From positions 5,704,001-5,768,000 of the forward strand of contig CBDETS010000007.1 of the NCBI GenBank assembly GCA_965242975.1: DNA of 64,000 nucleotides. Reading direction: 5' to 3'. Below are positions 8,877 to 18,138 of this stretch, one piece after another. The notes beneath the pieces are model-generated. The model was not told the origin of the DNA and did no database searches. It saw only the letters and a list, made by a program, of their open reading frames with translations. This DNA is from JAPPHA01 sp965242975 (lineage in GTDB: Bacteria; Pseudomonadota; Alphaproteobacteria; Rhodobacterales; Rhodobacteraceae). The number at the start of each line of letters is the position of its first letter. The stretch's first letter is position 1. Position numbers and translations under genes: made by a program.

Positions 8877-9664
8877 GTGGCGTGACCCGTATCGCGACCC
8901 GGACCGTGGAACCGTTTCCCGAGATAGGATTCAATCACGCCCTGGTCCGACTTGACCTCTTCGGCGGAACCCTGGGCAAGAACCCGTCCCTCCGCCATGC
9001 AGATGACCGGGTCACACAGCCATGAGACGAAGTCCATGTCGTGCTCGATCAGGCAGAACGTGTAGTTGAATTCTCGATTGAGGCGAATGATGGCCTCGCC
9101 GATCCGCCGCAAGAGCGTTCGGTTGACGCCGGCGCCGACCTCGTCAAGAAAGACGATCTTGGCATCGACCATCATGGTGCGCCCGAGTTCCAGGAGTTTC
9201 TTCTGGCCTCCCGACAGGTTTCCGGCGAGTTCATCTGCAACCTGGTTCAATTCGAGAAAGTCGATGACCTCGTCCGCGCGCGCCCTTATGGCGCGCTCTT
9301 CCTCCCTGACGCGACGCCTTGAAAACCAGGCATGGAGCAGGTTTTCGCCACTTTGGCTGCCCGGAACCATCATCAGGTTCTCCCGGACGGTCATGGTGGT
9401 GAACTCATGCGCGATCTGGAACGTGCGCAGGACGCCCCTATGAAAAAGCGCATGCGGTTTTTCGCCGGTGATGTCTTCTCCTTCGAGGAATACCCGGCCT
9501 GACGCCGGCGGGAAGACACCGGCGATGACATTGAAGAGCGTGGTCTTGCCGGCACCGTTCGGGCCGATCAGACCCGTAATCGTGCCGTCCTGGATCCTGA
9601 AACTGACCCCGTCAACGGCAGCAAATCCGCCGAAGTGTTTACGGATGTTGTCAATCTGGATCAC
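8873..9664 (-). CDS. livG: ABC transporter ATPase LivG
   Basis: This 263-residue ATPase carries Walker A GPNGAGKTT, signature NLSGGQKKLLELGR and Walker B KIVFLDEVGAGVN, with the FQIAHEFTTMTVRENLM segment typical of LivG. The Walker B motif has DEV where most family members have DEP; the catalytic glutamate is kept, so the protein is probably active. It is the first ATPase gene after the binding protein, separated from it by a strong stem-loop. Confidence 0.92.
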   Translation of the reverse strand: MIQIDNIRKHFGGFAAVDGVSFRIQDGTITGLIGPNGAGKTTLFNVIAGVFPPASGRVFLEGEDITGEKPHALFHRGVLRTFQIAHEFTTMTVRENLMMVPGSQSGENLLHAWFSRRRVREEERAIRARADEVIDFLELNQVADELAGNLSGGQKKLLELGRTMMVDAKIVFLDEVGAGVNRTLLRRIGEAIIRLNREFNYTFCLIEHDMDFVSWLCDPVICMAEGRVLAQGSAEEVKSDQGVIESYLGKRFHGPGRDTGHAT

Positions 9665-9697
9665 CCGGTTGTCCGTCGGAGGCTATCGAGATGGGGA

Positions 9698-9726
9698 GTT
9701 CCCGGCCAATGCAATTGGCCGGGAAC
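9698..9726 (-). promoter_or_regulatory. Stem-loop between binding protein and livG
   Basis: GTTCCCGGCCAAT (13 bp) is followed after 3 bases by its perfect inverse. It lies in the 80-bp gap after the binding-protein gene and before livG. There is no T-run on the transcribed side, so it is more likely an mRNA-stability or partial-attenuation element than a complete terminator. Confidence 0.6.
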
Positions 9727-9744
9727 ACGTGGACTCCGTACCCG

Positions 9745-10944
9745 TTACCGGAACCTGACGGTCTGAACGGCGCCGTCCTGGATTTCGATCTCGCGATAAT
9801 TGCCGGCCGATTCACCACCGCCGATCAATTCGACGGCCGATGCGCCGACATAATCGATGTCTCCACCGTCCGCGAGGATTTTCAGGCCCGTGGCAAGGTC
9901 GCCCGGGTAGATCATCTCACCTGGAGCATTGGCGACGTCCATGACCATTTCCTTGAGATCCTGGCTGCTTGAAGACCCTGCCGCCTGCATGGCGAGCAGA
10001 ATCAGCGCCGCGGCGTCGTAGGCCTCGCCGACGAACGGCGCCGTGCCATCAAATCCGGCGGCCTCGGCCAACTCGGTGAACTTCGCCATTCCGGGACTGT
10101 CAGTGCCCGGCGCCTGGCCGAATGAGCCGTCGAGATCGGGGCCAATGGCCTGTGGCAGGCTTTCGCCGACCATGCCGTCGGGCAGGACGAACATGTCAAA
10201 GGCGCCGCTGTCGAGCGAGCCCTGGATGATCCCGCGTCCGCCCTGGTCGATGTAGCCCGCGACCACGAGAACGTCACCGCCAGCCGCGGCAAGTGCGCCG
10301 ACCTCGGCACTGTAGTCAGCCTTGCCATCTTCGTGCGGGGCGCTGATCGTCACCTCGCCGCCGGCCGCTTCGAACGCGGCCTGAAAACTGTCGGCAAGGC
10401 CTTTGCCGTAGTCATTGTTCGTGTAAGTCAGTGCGACGGACTTGATCCCGCGATCCGAGATGACGTCCGTCATGACCTGGCCCTGCCGGGCGTCCGACGG
10501 AGCCGTGCGGAAGAACAGGCCGTCATCTTCAGCGCTCGACAGTCCCGGCGATGTCGCGGATGGCGAGATCATCACAATCCCGTTCGGACGGGCGACATTC
10601 TGGAGGACCGCCCCGGTTACGCCCGAGCAATCCGCGCCCATGATCGCGTTGACCTGGTCAGCAGTAATCAAACGTTCGGCCGCGGTCGTTGCGGCGGCCG
10701 CATCGATGCACGTCGAGTCGGCGCGAATTCCTGAAACCGTCGCACCTTCAAGCAGCGCTCCCGAATCCGAGACTTCCTGGATAGCCAGTTCCGCACCACT
10801 TCCGATGCCGGGAGTCAGGGATTCGATCGGCCCGGTGAATCCCAGCAAGATGCCGATCTTGATTTCTTCCGACTCAGCCATGGCCGTTCCGGCCACGACG
10901 ACCGTCGCAGCCAGAAAAGATTTCTTCAACCTGCTTAATTTCAT
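9745..10944 (-). CDS. Periplasmic substrate-binding protein (Leu/Ile/Val-type, type 1)
   Basis: This 399-residue protein starts with a cleavable signal peptide (MKLSRLKKSFLAATVVVAGTAMA) and then EEIKIGILLGFTGPIE, the usual opening of type-1 periplasmic binding proteins for LivHMGF importers. GADCSGVTGAVLQNVARPNGIVMISPSATSP and ALTYTNNDYGKGLADSF are characteristic domain segments. It delivers the ligand to LivHM. Ligand identity is unknown; the divergent neighbourhood (GATase/AraC regulator, GMC oxidoreductase) hints at an amine or amino-acid derivative. Confidence 0.9.
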   Translation of the reverse strand: MKLSRLKKSFLAATVVVAGTAMAESEEIKIGILLGFTGPIESLTPGIGSGAELAIQEVSDSGALLEGATVSGIRADSTCIDAAAATTAAERLITADQVNAIMGADCSGVTGAVLQNVARPNGIVMISPSATSPGLSSAEDDGLFFRTAPSDARQGQVMTDVISDRGIKSVALTYTNNDYGKGLADSFQAAFEAAGGEVTISAPHEDGKADYSAEVGALAAAGGDVLVVAGYIDQGGRGIIQGSLDSGAFDMFVLPDGMVGESLPQAIGPDLDGSFGQAPGTDSPGMAKFTELAEAAGFDGTAPFVGEAYDAAALILLAMQAAGSSSSQDLKEMVMDVANAPGEMIYPGDLATGLKILADGGDIDYVGASAVELIGGGESAGNYREIEIQDGAVQTVRFR

Positions 10945-11423
10945 TGTCTCTCTCCTTGACTTGGTGAATCGAACACAATGCCGTCACTTTAGCAAACCGC
11001 TCGTGAAGTACAATTTTTTTGAGGACGGACGGCACGCGAAAACTCCGGGTTGACAGGCCCGAAATCCGGACAAGATCAACGGCTGCGTGTCGCCTGCAGC
11101 CTGGAGAGAACGCGAATGCCACGTTGGCAACGTGACAGCGGGCGGTGCCGGTGCTGCTTGATCACGGAGAACTGGTCGTCTGGATTCGCGGCACAACAGG
11201 AGGCACGACCAACCGGTTCCGATGGATCGTGCGCGAGGCCACCGTGTGCAAACGCCATCCGGTCGAGTGGTTCCGGGCCGTTGATCGTCGGCCGATTTTG
11301 GCGGCCCCGGCCACGCGGACGAGGGCAGGAACAAGATGCGGGCCTACGGATCGCTCCACGGGCCGGAACCCGGGTGCCAGGGATGGCAAAGATCCGTGCG
11401 GGCCGTTCCAGCCGCCTTTTCCG
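10945..11423. other. Intergenic region, no gene recognised
   Basis: These 479 bases separate the 5' end of the binding-protein gene from the 3' end of the AraC-type regulator. I see no convincing coding sequence. The part next to the binding-protein start (about 10945-11030) is AT-richer and should hold the liv operon promoter, but no clear -35/-10 pair stands out. Confidence 0.5.
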
Positions 11424-12449
11424 TCACGGAGCTTGTGAAGAAACGTTGGCTGACGGTTTCACAACCGTCTGCGCCCAGCGCGCCCGGTACGGCGTCGTGC
11501 CGTAGAACATCCGGTAACATTTCGAGAAGTGCGACGGTGAGGCAAAACCACACGCAAGGGCGACATTGATGATCGACATGTCCGTTTGCGTCAGGAGATT
11601 CCGTGCCTTTTGCAGGCGAAGTTCCATGTAGTATTTCTTCGGCGACCTGTCCATGTAGCGGCGAAAGAGACGTTCGAGCTGTCGCCCGGACATGCCGACA
11701 TTGCTGGCCATGATGCGCGGCGATTTCGGCTCTTCGATGTTCGCCTCCATCATCCGGATGACTTCCGAAAGTTTGGGGTGTCGGGCTCCTATGCGGGCTG
11801 GAACCGACAACCGTTGCTCGTCGCGGTCGGTCCGAATGGACGAATACACCATCTGGTCCGCAATCCAGTCGGCCGTATCCTGTCCGCGGTCGTCTGCAAC
11901 CAGCTTGAGCATGAGGTCGAGAGACGCTGTCCCTCCGGCCGATGAATAGCGGTTGTGGTCAACCACGAATACGGAACGCAGGAGTTCCACGTCCGGGAAT
12001 TCTTCCTGGAACGAGTCCCTGTTTTCCCAGTGGATCGTGCACTTTCGTCCCGCCATGAGTCCGGCCCTGGCGATCGCGTACGCCCCCGTGCACAGGCCTC
12101 CGATCGCAATCCCCTTTCGAGCCTCGCGCCGCAACCAGTTGAGAACAGGTCGAGTGGTAGCACGCCGGACATCGAATCCGCCGCACACGAGCACGACATC
12201 GTCATGTCTGACCGGCACGAGCCCCATGTCCAGCCGAATCCGCGTCCCGGTCGAACTGGTTGCGGACTGACCGTCCTCCCCGGCGAGCAGCCACCGGTAC
12301 GGTGGCACGGCGCGATGCCTGTTCGCCAGCCGGAGCGTATCGATAGCGATGGAAAATGAAACCAGGGAAAAGTTCTCAAGAAGAAGGAATACATGCCTTC
12401 GAGCACGGCCATCGACGGGCTGATGACTTTCGGCAAACCGCACGTTCAT
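11424..12449 (-). CDS. GATase1-like AraC-family transcriptional regulator
   Basis: This 341-residue regulator has an N-terminal DJ-1/PfpI-like glutamine-amidotransferase fold (about 18-190, with GGLCTGAYAIARAGLM at the nucleophile elbow position) and a C-terminal AraC DNA-binding domain (about 235-325, ending in ASPSHFSKCYRMFYGTTPY). The architecture is that of GlxA, CdhR and ArgR-type activators, which commonly control catabolism of amino acids, carnitine or betaine. It stands between the liv-type operon and the divergent GMC oxidoreductase and is a candidate regulator of both. Confidence 0.88.
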   Translation of the reverse strand: MNVRFAESHQPVDGRARRHVFLLLENFSLVSFSIAIDTLRLANRHRAVPPYRWLLAGEDGQSATSSTGTRIRLDMGLVPVRHDDVVLVCGGFDVRRATTRPVLNWLRREARKGIAIGGLCTGAYAIARAGLMAGRKCTIHWENRDSFQEEFPDVELLRSVFVVDHNRYSSAGGTASLDLMLKLVADDRGQDTADWIADQMVYSSIRTDRDEQRLSVPARIGARHPKLSEVIRMMEANIEEPKSPRIMASNVGMSGRQLERLFRRYMDRSPKKYYMELRLQKARNLLTQTDMSIINVALACGFASPSHFSKCYRMFYGTTPYRARWAQTVVKPSANVSSQAP

Positions 12450-12775
12450 GGCGGCACTCCGTGACCCGAATCAATCGAACCAGATTTCCGGTTTCAAACA
12501 CTGACTTCAATCGAGGCTGTGATCAAGCGTTTCCGTCGACACCAGGAAGAATTTTTTTCGGAAATTCAGCGGTCGGATCTTGCCGGCGGGACAGCCGGTC
12601 GCGAAGCGGGGGCCGGGTATCACCGACTCGGCAATCCGTCCGACCTCCAGGATCAAAACGGGATTCGCGCCGGGGAACGAAAGCGAATACCGTTTGATGG
12701 TTGCTTGATGGCGGTGGCTGGTCCCTTGTAGTGTCCGCGGCAGGCAATGAGTTGTGCGATGCGCCGGGCGGGAAA
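12450..12775. promoter_or_regulatory. Divergent intergenic region, AraC regulator / GMC oxidoreductase
   Basis: The 326 bases between the two divergent starts carry no recognisable gene. The segment must contain promoters for both transcripts. No specific binding site can be assigned with confidence. Confidence 0.4.
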
Positions 12776-14374
12776 ATGATCGAATATGACTACATCATCG
12801 TTGGTTCGGGTTCGGCCGGAGGATTCCTGGCGTACAGGCTTTCCGAGAACGGCAAATTCCGCGTACTGCTGCTGGAGGCTGGCCCCACGGATGCTCACTG
12901 GACGACCCGAGTTCCGGCCGGTTCCCGGTACACGTTTTCCGGCGGCCGGCGCAATTGGTGTTTCGAGACCGAGCCGGAGCCGTTCATGAACAACCGGACT
13001 CTGTTTCAGCCACGCGGGAAGACCGTGGGAGGGTCGTCGTCCCTTAACGGCATGGTTTACGTGCGTGGGAACCGGAAGGATTTTGACAGGTGGGCGGAAG
13101 AAGGTGCGACCGGCTGGCGTTTCGACGACGTCCTTCCGCATTTTCGCAGCATCGAGACCTATCATGGTGTCGCCAGTGAATTCCGAGGAAAGTCCGGGCC
13201 GGTCTCGGTTCAGAAAATGACCGGCAACCACCCGGTTGAAGAGGCGTTCATCGAAGCCGGGACCCAGGCCGGGCACGCGCGACCCGACGACTACAATGGC
13301 GCCAGCCAGGAAGGGGTTTCGGCGTTCGACGCCAACTGTTTCGGAGGATGGCGTTCGGGAACGGCGCGGGCGTGTGTATGGCCCGCGGCAAAACGTCCGA
13401 ATGTAACCGTCGCAACGAACGCTCACGTCATGAAAGTGCTGATCGAGAACCATTGTGCGACCGGAGTCGTTTACCGCCACAAGGGTCAGGATCACACGGC
13501 CCGCGCCGGTCGCGAAGTCATCCTGTCGGCTGGAGCATTCCAGTCACCGCAACTGCTGATGCTGTCGGGGATCGGTCCAGCGGACCACTTGCGTGAATTC
13601 GGGATTGAGGTCGTTCAGGATCTTCCGGGGGTAGGCCAGAACCTGCAGGACCACCTGGAAGTTCATGTCATGTACCGTTGTCCCCACAGGGGCATGACAA
13701 AGAACAAGCTGCTTTCGTGGCCGAGAGTCGCCATGGCGGGGGCAGAGTGGATGGCATTCAGAAGCGGTCCCGCCGCGACTTCGCACTCACGTGTCGGCGC
13801 TTTCTTCCGTTCGGATGCGTCGGAAACCCACCCGGACATTCAGTTCCACTTCTGGCCGTACTTCATGGAGGGGTGGTCCCCGCCGCCGGACAAGGACGGT
13901 TACTGTTTTGATGTCGGCCCCGTGCGGTCGGACAGTCGAGGTTGGGTCAGGCTCGGGTCGGCAAACCCGTTCGATCCTCCGCGCATCCTGCTCAACGGAT
14001 TGAGTTCCTCCCGGGACCGGGCACTGTTCCGGACTGCCATCGAATTTGCGCGCGACATCGCATCGCAACCTGCCTTCGATTTTTGCCGAGGGCCCGAGGT
14101 CTCCCCGGGGGAGGAAATCCGTTCCGACGCCGAAATCGATGAATACGTGCGGAACAACGCGAACAGCGCCTATCATCCGTGTGGAACGGCGAAAATGGGA
14201 AATGACGCCTTGGCGGTGACGGACCCCGAGGCACGTGTGCGCGGAATCGGGAGACTGCGCGTGGCGGACGCTTCGATCATGCCGTCAATCACGAACGGCA
14301 ATATCAACGCTCCGAGCATGATGATCGGCGAAAGAGTGGCGCACATGATCCTCGAGTCCGGCGCGTCAACATGA
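12776..14374 (+). CDS. GMC-family FAD oxidoreductase (choline dehydrogenase-like)
   Basis: This 532-residue enzyme has the GMC layout: FAD-binding YIIVGSGSAGGFLAYRLSE at the N-terminus, the PROSITE-type segment with RGKTVGGSSSLNGMVYVRG near residue 80, a second signature GAFQSPQLLMLSGIGP near 260, and the C-terminal catalytic region SAYHPCGTAKMGND with NGNINAPSMMIGERVA. Such enzymes oxidise primary or secondary alcohols. The substrate is unassigned; choline-like or polyol alcohols are possible. I chose ATG 12776 because the FAD motif starts within six residues; the upstream extension is not family-like. Confidence 0.88.
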   Translation: MIEYDYIIVGSGSAGGFLAYRLSENGKFRVLLLEAGPTDAHWTTRVPAGSRYTFSGGRRNWCFETEPEPFMNNRTLFQPRGKTVGGSSSLNGMVYVRGNRKDFDRWAEEGATGWRFDDVLPHFRSIETYHGVASEFRGKSGPVSVQKMTGNHPVEEAFIEAGTQAGHARPDDYNGASQEGVSAFDANCFGGWRSGTARACVWPAAKRPNVTVATNAHVMKVLIENHCATGVVYRHKGQDHTARAGREVILSAGAFQSPQLLMLSGIGPADHLREFGIEVVQDLPGVGQNLQDHLEVHVMYRCPHRGMTKNKLLSWPRVAMAGAEWMAFRSGPAATSHSRVGAFFRSDASETHPDIQFHFWPYFMEGWSPPPDKDGYCFDVGPVRSDSRGWVRLGSANPFDPPRILLNGLSSSRDRALFRTAIEFARDIASQPAFDFCRGPEVSPGEEIRSDAEIDEYVRNNANSAYHPCGTAKMGNDALAVTDPEARVRGIGRLRVADASIMPSITNGNINAPSMMIGERVAHMILESGAST

Positions 14375-14443
14375 CGATGTCATCCGAATCCGTGATTTCG
14401 GGTTCATTCCCTTTCGCCGCCCTCCGGAGCACGAACGGACGCC

Positions 14444-14701
14444 TTGGCATCCTGGTCGGGCAACCCGGATGAGCGCGCCCGGTGCGGGACAGGGGAACCA
14501 CGGCGGCACTCGCGCCCGCTGTCGGTCGAGGGTCCAGTTCGGAAGGCCCTTCGATATTCCGGACAGGTTACCACCCTGGCCGAGACCTGCACGAACGGTT
14601 CGCCGGTCGGCATCGGGAACGCCGAATGCAGGGCCGAATGGCGCGGACGTTCAGTTGACGGCCACACCGTACCAGGCGCGTTCGTTCGTGAGGTCGGATA
14701 G
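14444..14701 (+). pseudogene. Probable copC 3' remnant
   Basis: The last third of this stretch reads RAEWRGRSVDGHTVPGAF, closely resembling the C-terminal strand pair of CopC copper-binding proteins (W-R-x-x-S-x-DGH-x-V-x-G-F). The upstream part is not recognisable and no signal peptide or N-terminal copper histidine is present, so this looks like a decayed or truncated copC. Its stop is 3 bases before the GTG start of copD, the usual copC-copD order. Confidence 0.4.
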
Positions 14702-14704
14702 CTC

Positions 14705-15571
14705 GTGAGCGGCGTTATCGAACTGGCTGAAGTTCTGGCGAAAGCCATGCTCTACTTCGGGATTCTGACGAGTAACGGACTCGTCCTCGTATCGATCGTC
14801 TTCGGTAAACTCCTGGAGCCGCATGCTCGACGTGTTCGCGCGTGGGCAATTGGATTCTCGGTGGTTGGCCTCATGGCGGCTGTACTCGGTTTCGGCATTC
14901 TCGGGGCCATGCTCACGGGCGAGATGTCGGGGATGTTCGACCGGGAAATGCTCGGCATCCTCTGGTCGACGCCCTCCGGGACCACTCTCGTGATGCGGGT
15001 GGCCGGAATGGTCCTGCTAGCGGTGGGGGCATTGCTCGGAGGAGGCGGGTTGTGGTTCGCTGCCCTGGGAGGGCTGACGGCGCTTTGGTCCTTTGCCGCG
15101 GTCGGGCACGTACCCGGGGTCGGGTTGCCGGGGTTGAAACTCCTGTTGATCGTTCATCTTGCCGGAATTTCGTTCTGGATCGGCATTCTCCTGCCCCTGA
15201 AATGGTTGGCGTCCGATACGGTCACGTTGGAGGGAGCCGTACGTGTCGGCCTCCGGTTTGGCAGGATTGCCGGAATTTTCGTGCCCGCAGTGTTGATGGC
15301 TGGCGTCGGTATGGCGTGGAATCTTGTCGGTTCGCTCGAAAGTCTCGTCACGACCGGTTACGGGCAAGCTCTCCTGGTCAAGGTTTTCATCGTGACGTGT
15401 CTCCTCGGGGTCGCCGTCGCCAACAAGCTGAGATTCGTTCCCATGATTGCTTCCGGCGACTTTGCGGGTGCACGCAGGCTCTCGACAATGATCGCGTTCG
15501 AGTGGACCGCGTTTCTGGCGATACTGGTCACAACCGCGTACTTCACATCGAGGTTTCCCGTGCCGTCCTGA
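14705..15571 (+). CDS. copD: CopD-family copper transport membrane protein
   Basis: This 288-residue protein has about eight membrane segments and the CopD-domain segment LLLIVHLAGISFWIGILLPL, with a conserved histidine in the helix, followed by GQALLVKVFIVTCLLGVAVANK. CopD proteins move copper through the inner membrane, usually inward. It starts with GTG right after the copC-like remnant. Its relation to the FGE gene 2.6 kb downstream, itself a copper enzyme, is discussed as a finding. Confidence 0.75.
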   Translation: MSGVIELAEVLAKAMLYFGILTSNGLVLVSIVFGKLLEPHARRVRAWAIGFSVVGLMAAVLGFGILGAMLTGEMSGMFDREMLGILWSTPSGTTLVMRVAGMVLLAVGALLGGGGLWFAALGGLTALWSFAAVGHVPGVGLPGLKLLLIVHLAGISFWIGILLPLKWLASDTVTLEGAVRVGLRFGRIAGIFVPAVLMAGVGMAWNLVGSLESLVTTGYGQALLVKVFIVTCLLGVAVANKLRFVPMIASGDFAGARRLSTMIAFEWTAFLAILVTTAYFTSRFPVPS

Positions 15572-15714
15572 CCGGGATGTGGCCGGGATGAACTGATTTT
15601 CCGGACAGGGCCAAAAAAGGGCGTTCATTCGATCGCCAGCGGTTTTACTGCATGTTGGCAGGCACGGATTCCGGCAAGCCGGCTGGCTGGGCGCCCGTGC
15701 GTCGGTGCGCCGTG

Positions 15715-16008
15715 TCAACCAGGTTTTCGCTTCGATTCTCCGGCGAAATGCTTGGTTTGCATGATTTGCCGGGATGGCCTGGAACCACGCTGAAGCGCAA
15801 GTATCGACGTCAGATCGGTCATGTGAATGACTCCGGCCGATTCCGGGATCGTGCGCGTGACCGGTTCCGGTCCGAGGTAACGCGTTCTCCATGTCTCGGG
15901 ATATTCGGGTGACGGAGGCTTTCTGAATTCATTCATCGTCATTACGTGCGGGTTCCGGATGAAGCCGGCCGGCTCGTCGACCGTACGCGCGGGTCTGCCT
16001 ACGATCAT
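15715..16008 (-). CDS. Hypothetical 97-residue protein
   Basis: A small open frame begins with ATG overlapping the xylulokinase stop (ATGA) and runs to 15715. It contains NPHVMTMNEFRKPPSPEYPE and no domain I recognise. The coupling to the upstream gene argues for it; the lack of recognisable motifs and high arginine/proline content argue against. The rest of 15572-16004 holds nothing else I can name. Confidence 0.25.
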   Translation of the reverse strand: MIVGRPARTVDEPAGFIRNPHVMTMNEFRKPPSPEYPETWRTRYLGPEPVTRTIPESAGVIHMTDLTSILALQRGSRPSRQIMQTKHFAGESKRKPG

Positions 16009-17462
16009 GTGGCCGGACCTGGTTTCGCGGAACGGTACAGCGAACGGAACCGCTGGTATCCGGATTCGTAGGCATCGACGAACTCGCTGCGGGGATGAAT
16101 CGCCTGCCGGATTTCGGTGGCAACCATGACGTCCTCGGGACCCGCCCCCGTGTCGGCACACAGTGCCAGCCGGGCGGCACCCATTGCCGCACCGAGATCC
16201 CGACCTTCGGGTACGGACAACGTGAGGCCCAGCGTTGTCGAAATCGTCTCAAGCCAGAAACCTGACCGGCTGCCTCCTCCGACCGCGACTACGCTTTCCA
16301 GCCGTGCGCCTGTCGACCTCAGTGCCTCGACGCAGTCGCGAAGGGCAAACGCGACTCCTTCCATCACTGCCCGGGTCAGGACTTCCGGGCCCATGGAAAC
16401 GTCGATTCCGGCAAAGACGCCCCGGACAGAGGCATCGTTATGGGGAGTTCGCTCGCCCGAAAGATACGGCAGAAACGTCAAGCTTGACGGCCCGTCGATT
16501 CGGTCCGGCAGGGATCCGGCGAGTTGTCCCGGGGACCGGCCCGCGATGCGCGAAAGCCAGTTCAGGCAGTCGGTGGCGGAGAGAATGACGCCCATCTGGT
16601 ACCACTTGCCGGGAACAGCATGACAAAACGTGTGGATGGCTGTCTCAGGTGACGGTGCGAAGCTTTCCCTGGCCGCCAGGACCACGCCCGATGTTCCCAG
16701 CGACACGAATCCGGACCCGTCAGCGAGACACCCCACACCGCAGGCGGCGGCCGCGTTGTCACCCGCGCCCCCGGCGACGCAGACCGGTCCGGTAATGCCC
16801 CATTCCTGGCAGAGGGACCGCCGCAGGTGTCCACCCTGGTCGACACCTTCAAGCAGGTCCGGCATCTGGTCCCGGCGCATGTGGGTCAGTTCCAGCGCCT
16901 CGTCGGACCACGCACGGGCGCCAACGTCGAGCCACGAGGTTCCGGCACTGTCCGACATGTCGCTGAAATATTCGCCCGTCAGCCAAAGCCGGAGAACATC
17001 CTTTGGGAGCAGAACCCTTGCTGTTTGCTTGAAGTTCTCGGGCTCGTTCAGACGGACCCATTCGAGCTTGGGCGCGGTGAAACCGGGAAACACGATGTTC
17101 CCGGTAATTTCACGCATCCGTGCAATCGCATCAAGACGTGCCGCTTCTTCGGACGAGCGCGTGTCGTTCCACAAGATGCATGGGCGCAGTGCGACGCCGT
17201 TTCCGTCGAGCAGCGTCGCGCCATGCATGTGGCCACTGATCCCGATCCCGCGCAGGGTGGCGATTGCCCCCGGGTGGTCCCGTCTCAGACTGGACATGAC
17301 TTTGCTGCATGCCTCGAACCAGGAGTCCGGAACCTGTTCGGACCAACCTGGCTTTGGGCGGGCTGTGCCGATGGCGGCTTCGGCCTCGCCAAGAGTGCGG
17401 CAATTGCCGTCAACCAGCAACGCTCGAAGACCGGAAGTTCCGAGGTCAAGTCCGACGTACAT
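16005..17462 (-). CDS. xylB: Xylulokinase
   Basis: This 485-residue FGGY-family kinase phosphorylates D-xylulose to enter the pentose phosphate pathway. It has the phosphate-binding YVGLDLGTSGLRALLVD at the N-terminus, GISGHMHGATLLDGNG with the catalytic-region histidine pair, the LGTSGVVLAA segment, LPYLSGERTPHNDA and the C-terminal AVGGGSRSGFWLETIS. I chose ATG 17462 because GGGAG lies 6-7 bases upstream; an ATG four codons earlier has no such site. The XylFGH-type sugar transporter in this window is 28 kb away. Confidence 0.9.
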   Translation of the reverse strand: MYVGLDLGTSGLRALLVDGNCRTLGEAEAAIGTARPKPGWSEQVPDSWFEACSKVMSSLRRDHPGAIATLRGIGISGHMHGATLLDGNGVALRPCILWNDTRSSEEAARLDAIARMREITGNIVFPGFTAPKLEWVRLNEPENFKQTARVLLPKDVLRLWLTGEYFSDMSDSAGTSWLDVGARAWSDEALELTHMRRDQMPDLLEGVDQGGHLRRSLCQEWGITGPVCVAGGAGDNAAAACGVGCLADGSGFVSLGTSGVVLAARESFAPSPETAIHTFCHAVPGKWYQMGVILSATDCLNWLSRIAGRSPGQLAGSLPDRIDGPSSLTFLPYLSGERTPHNDASVRGVFAGIDVSMGPEVLTRAVMEGVAFALRDCVEALRSTGARLESVVAVGGGSRSGFWLETISTTLGLTLSVPEGRDLGAAMGAARLALCADTGAGPEDVMVATEIRQAIHPRSEFVDAYESGYQRFRSLYRSAKPGPAT

Positions 17463-17825
17463 TGGGACTCCCATCTGGTTTGAGGGTTCATCCGAACAGT
17501 GGATCCTGCACGAACCACTTCAACCTTTCGAAACGCTGGCATTATCCGGTGCGTGACAGCAAGCCCCGATTTTCCGAACACTGGATCTCGTGTTGGCGGG
17601 TGCCAGGCTCCGGGCATGCTTTCCCGTGACTTTTGCCCATGCAGCCGCGATGATCGGGTTCTCGGTTCAAGGATCCGTTCAGGACGCGTACGTACGGAGA
17701 GAAATCGGGCCGACGACGTTGTCTGACGGCTTCCTGGGACCCGGATTCGGCCGGTCCTATTCGACCCGTGAAGCGAAACCCCGGTCACTGCTTCCCACGT
17801 TCGGAGAGAGGAACCCCATGGCAGG
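17463..17825. other. Intergenic region upstream of xylB
   Basis: These 363 bases separate the divergent xylB start from the small frame and FGE gene to the right. No gene is recognised. The xylB promoter should lie here. Confidence 0.4.
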
Positions 17826-18137
17826 ATGTCCGGGTTGTGCTCGGATGACGGTCCGAAGTTTGCGGCAGATCGCGTTTTCCGGCTTGTGTTTAAATTCGTG
17901 GAAAATGCCGTGGACGCGACTTATACGCGACTCCACGCGGTGGATCCTGCTTTGGCGGCCCTGGTTGTCAGGACATCCGCGGGCGGCTTGCTTCGTTCGG
18001 CCGACGAGATCGTTCGTTTCCGTGGCGAACGACCGGCATTGTCGTGGCGGCCGGCTCCAGGTTCGATTCCGGCAATGGACGCCGGTCGGCGGCTGGACCA
18101 TGTGTCGGGTGGCAATCCGCGCGAGCAAGGAGACTGA
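17826..18137 (+). CDS. Hypothetical 103-residue protein upstream of FGE
   Basis: A short open frame from ATG 17826 contains RLVFKFVENAVDATYTRL and HAVDPALAALVVRTSAGG, which look protein-like but match no family I know. Its stop is one base before the FGE start codon, so translation could be coupled. It may instead be an unremarkable frame in the FGE leader. Confidence 0.25.
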   Translation: MSGLCSDDGPKFAADRVFRLVFKFVENAVDATYTRLHAVDPALAALVVRTSAGGLLRSADEIVRFRGERPALSWRPAPGSIPAMDAGRRLDHVSGGNPREQGD

Positions 18138-18138
18138 C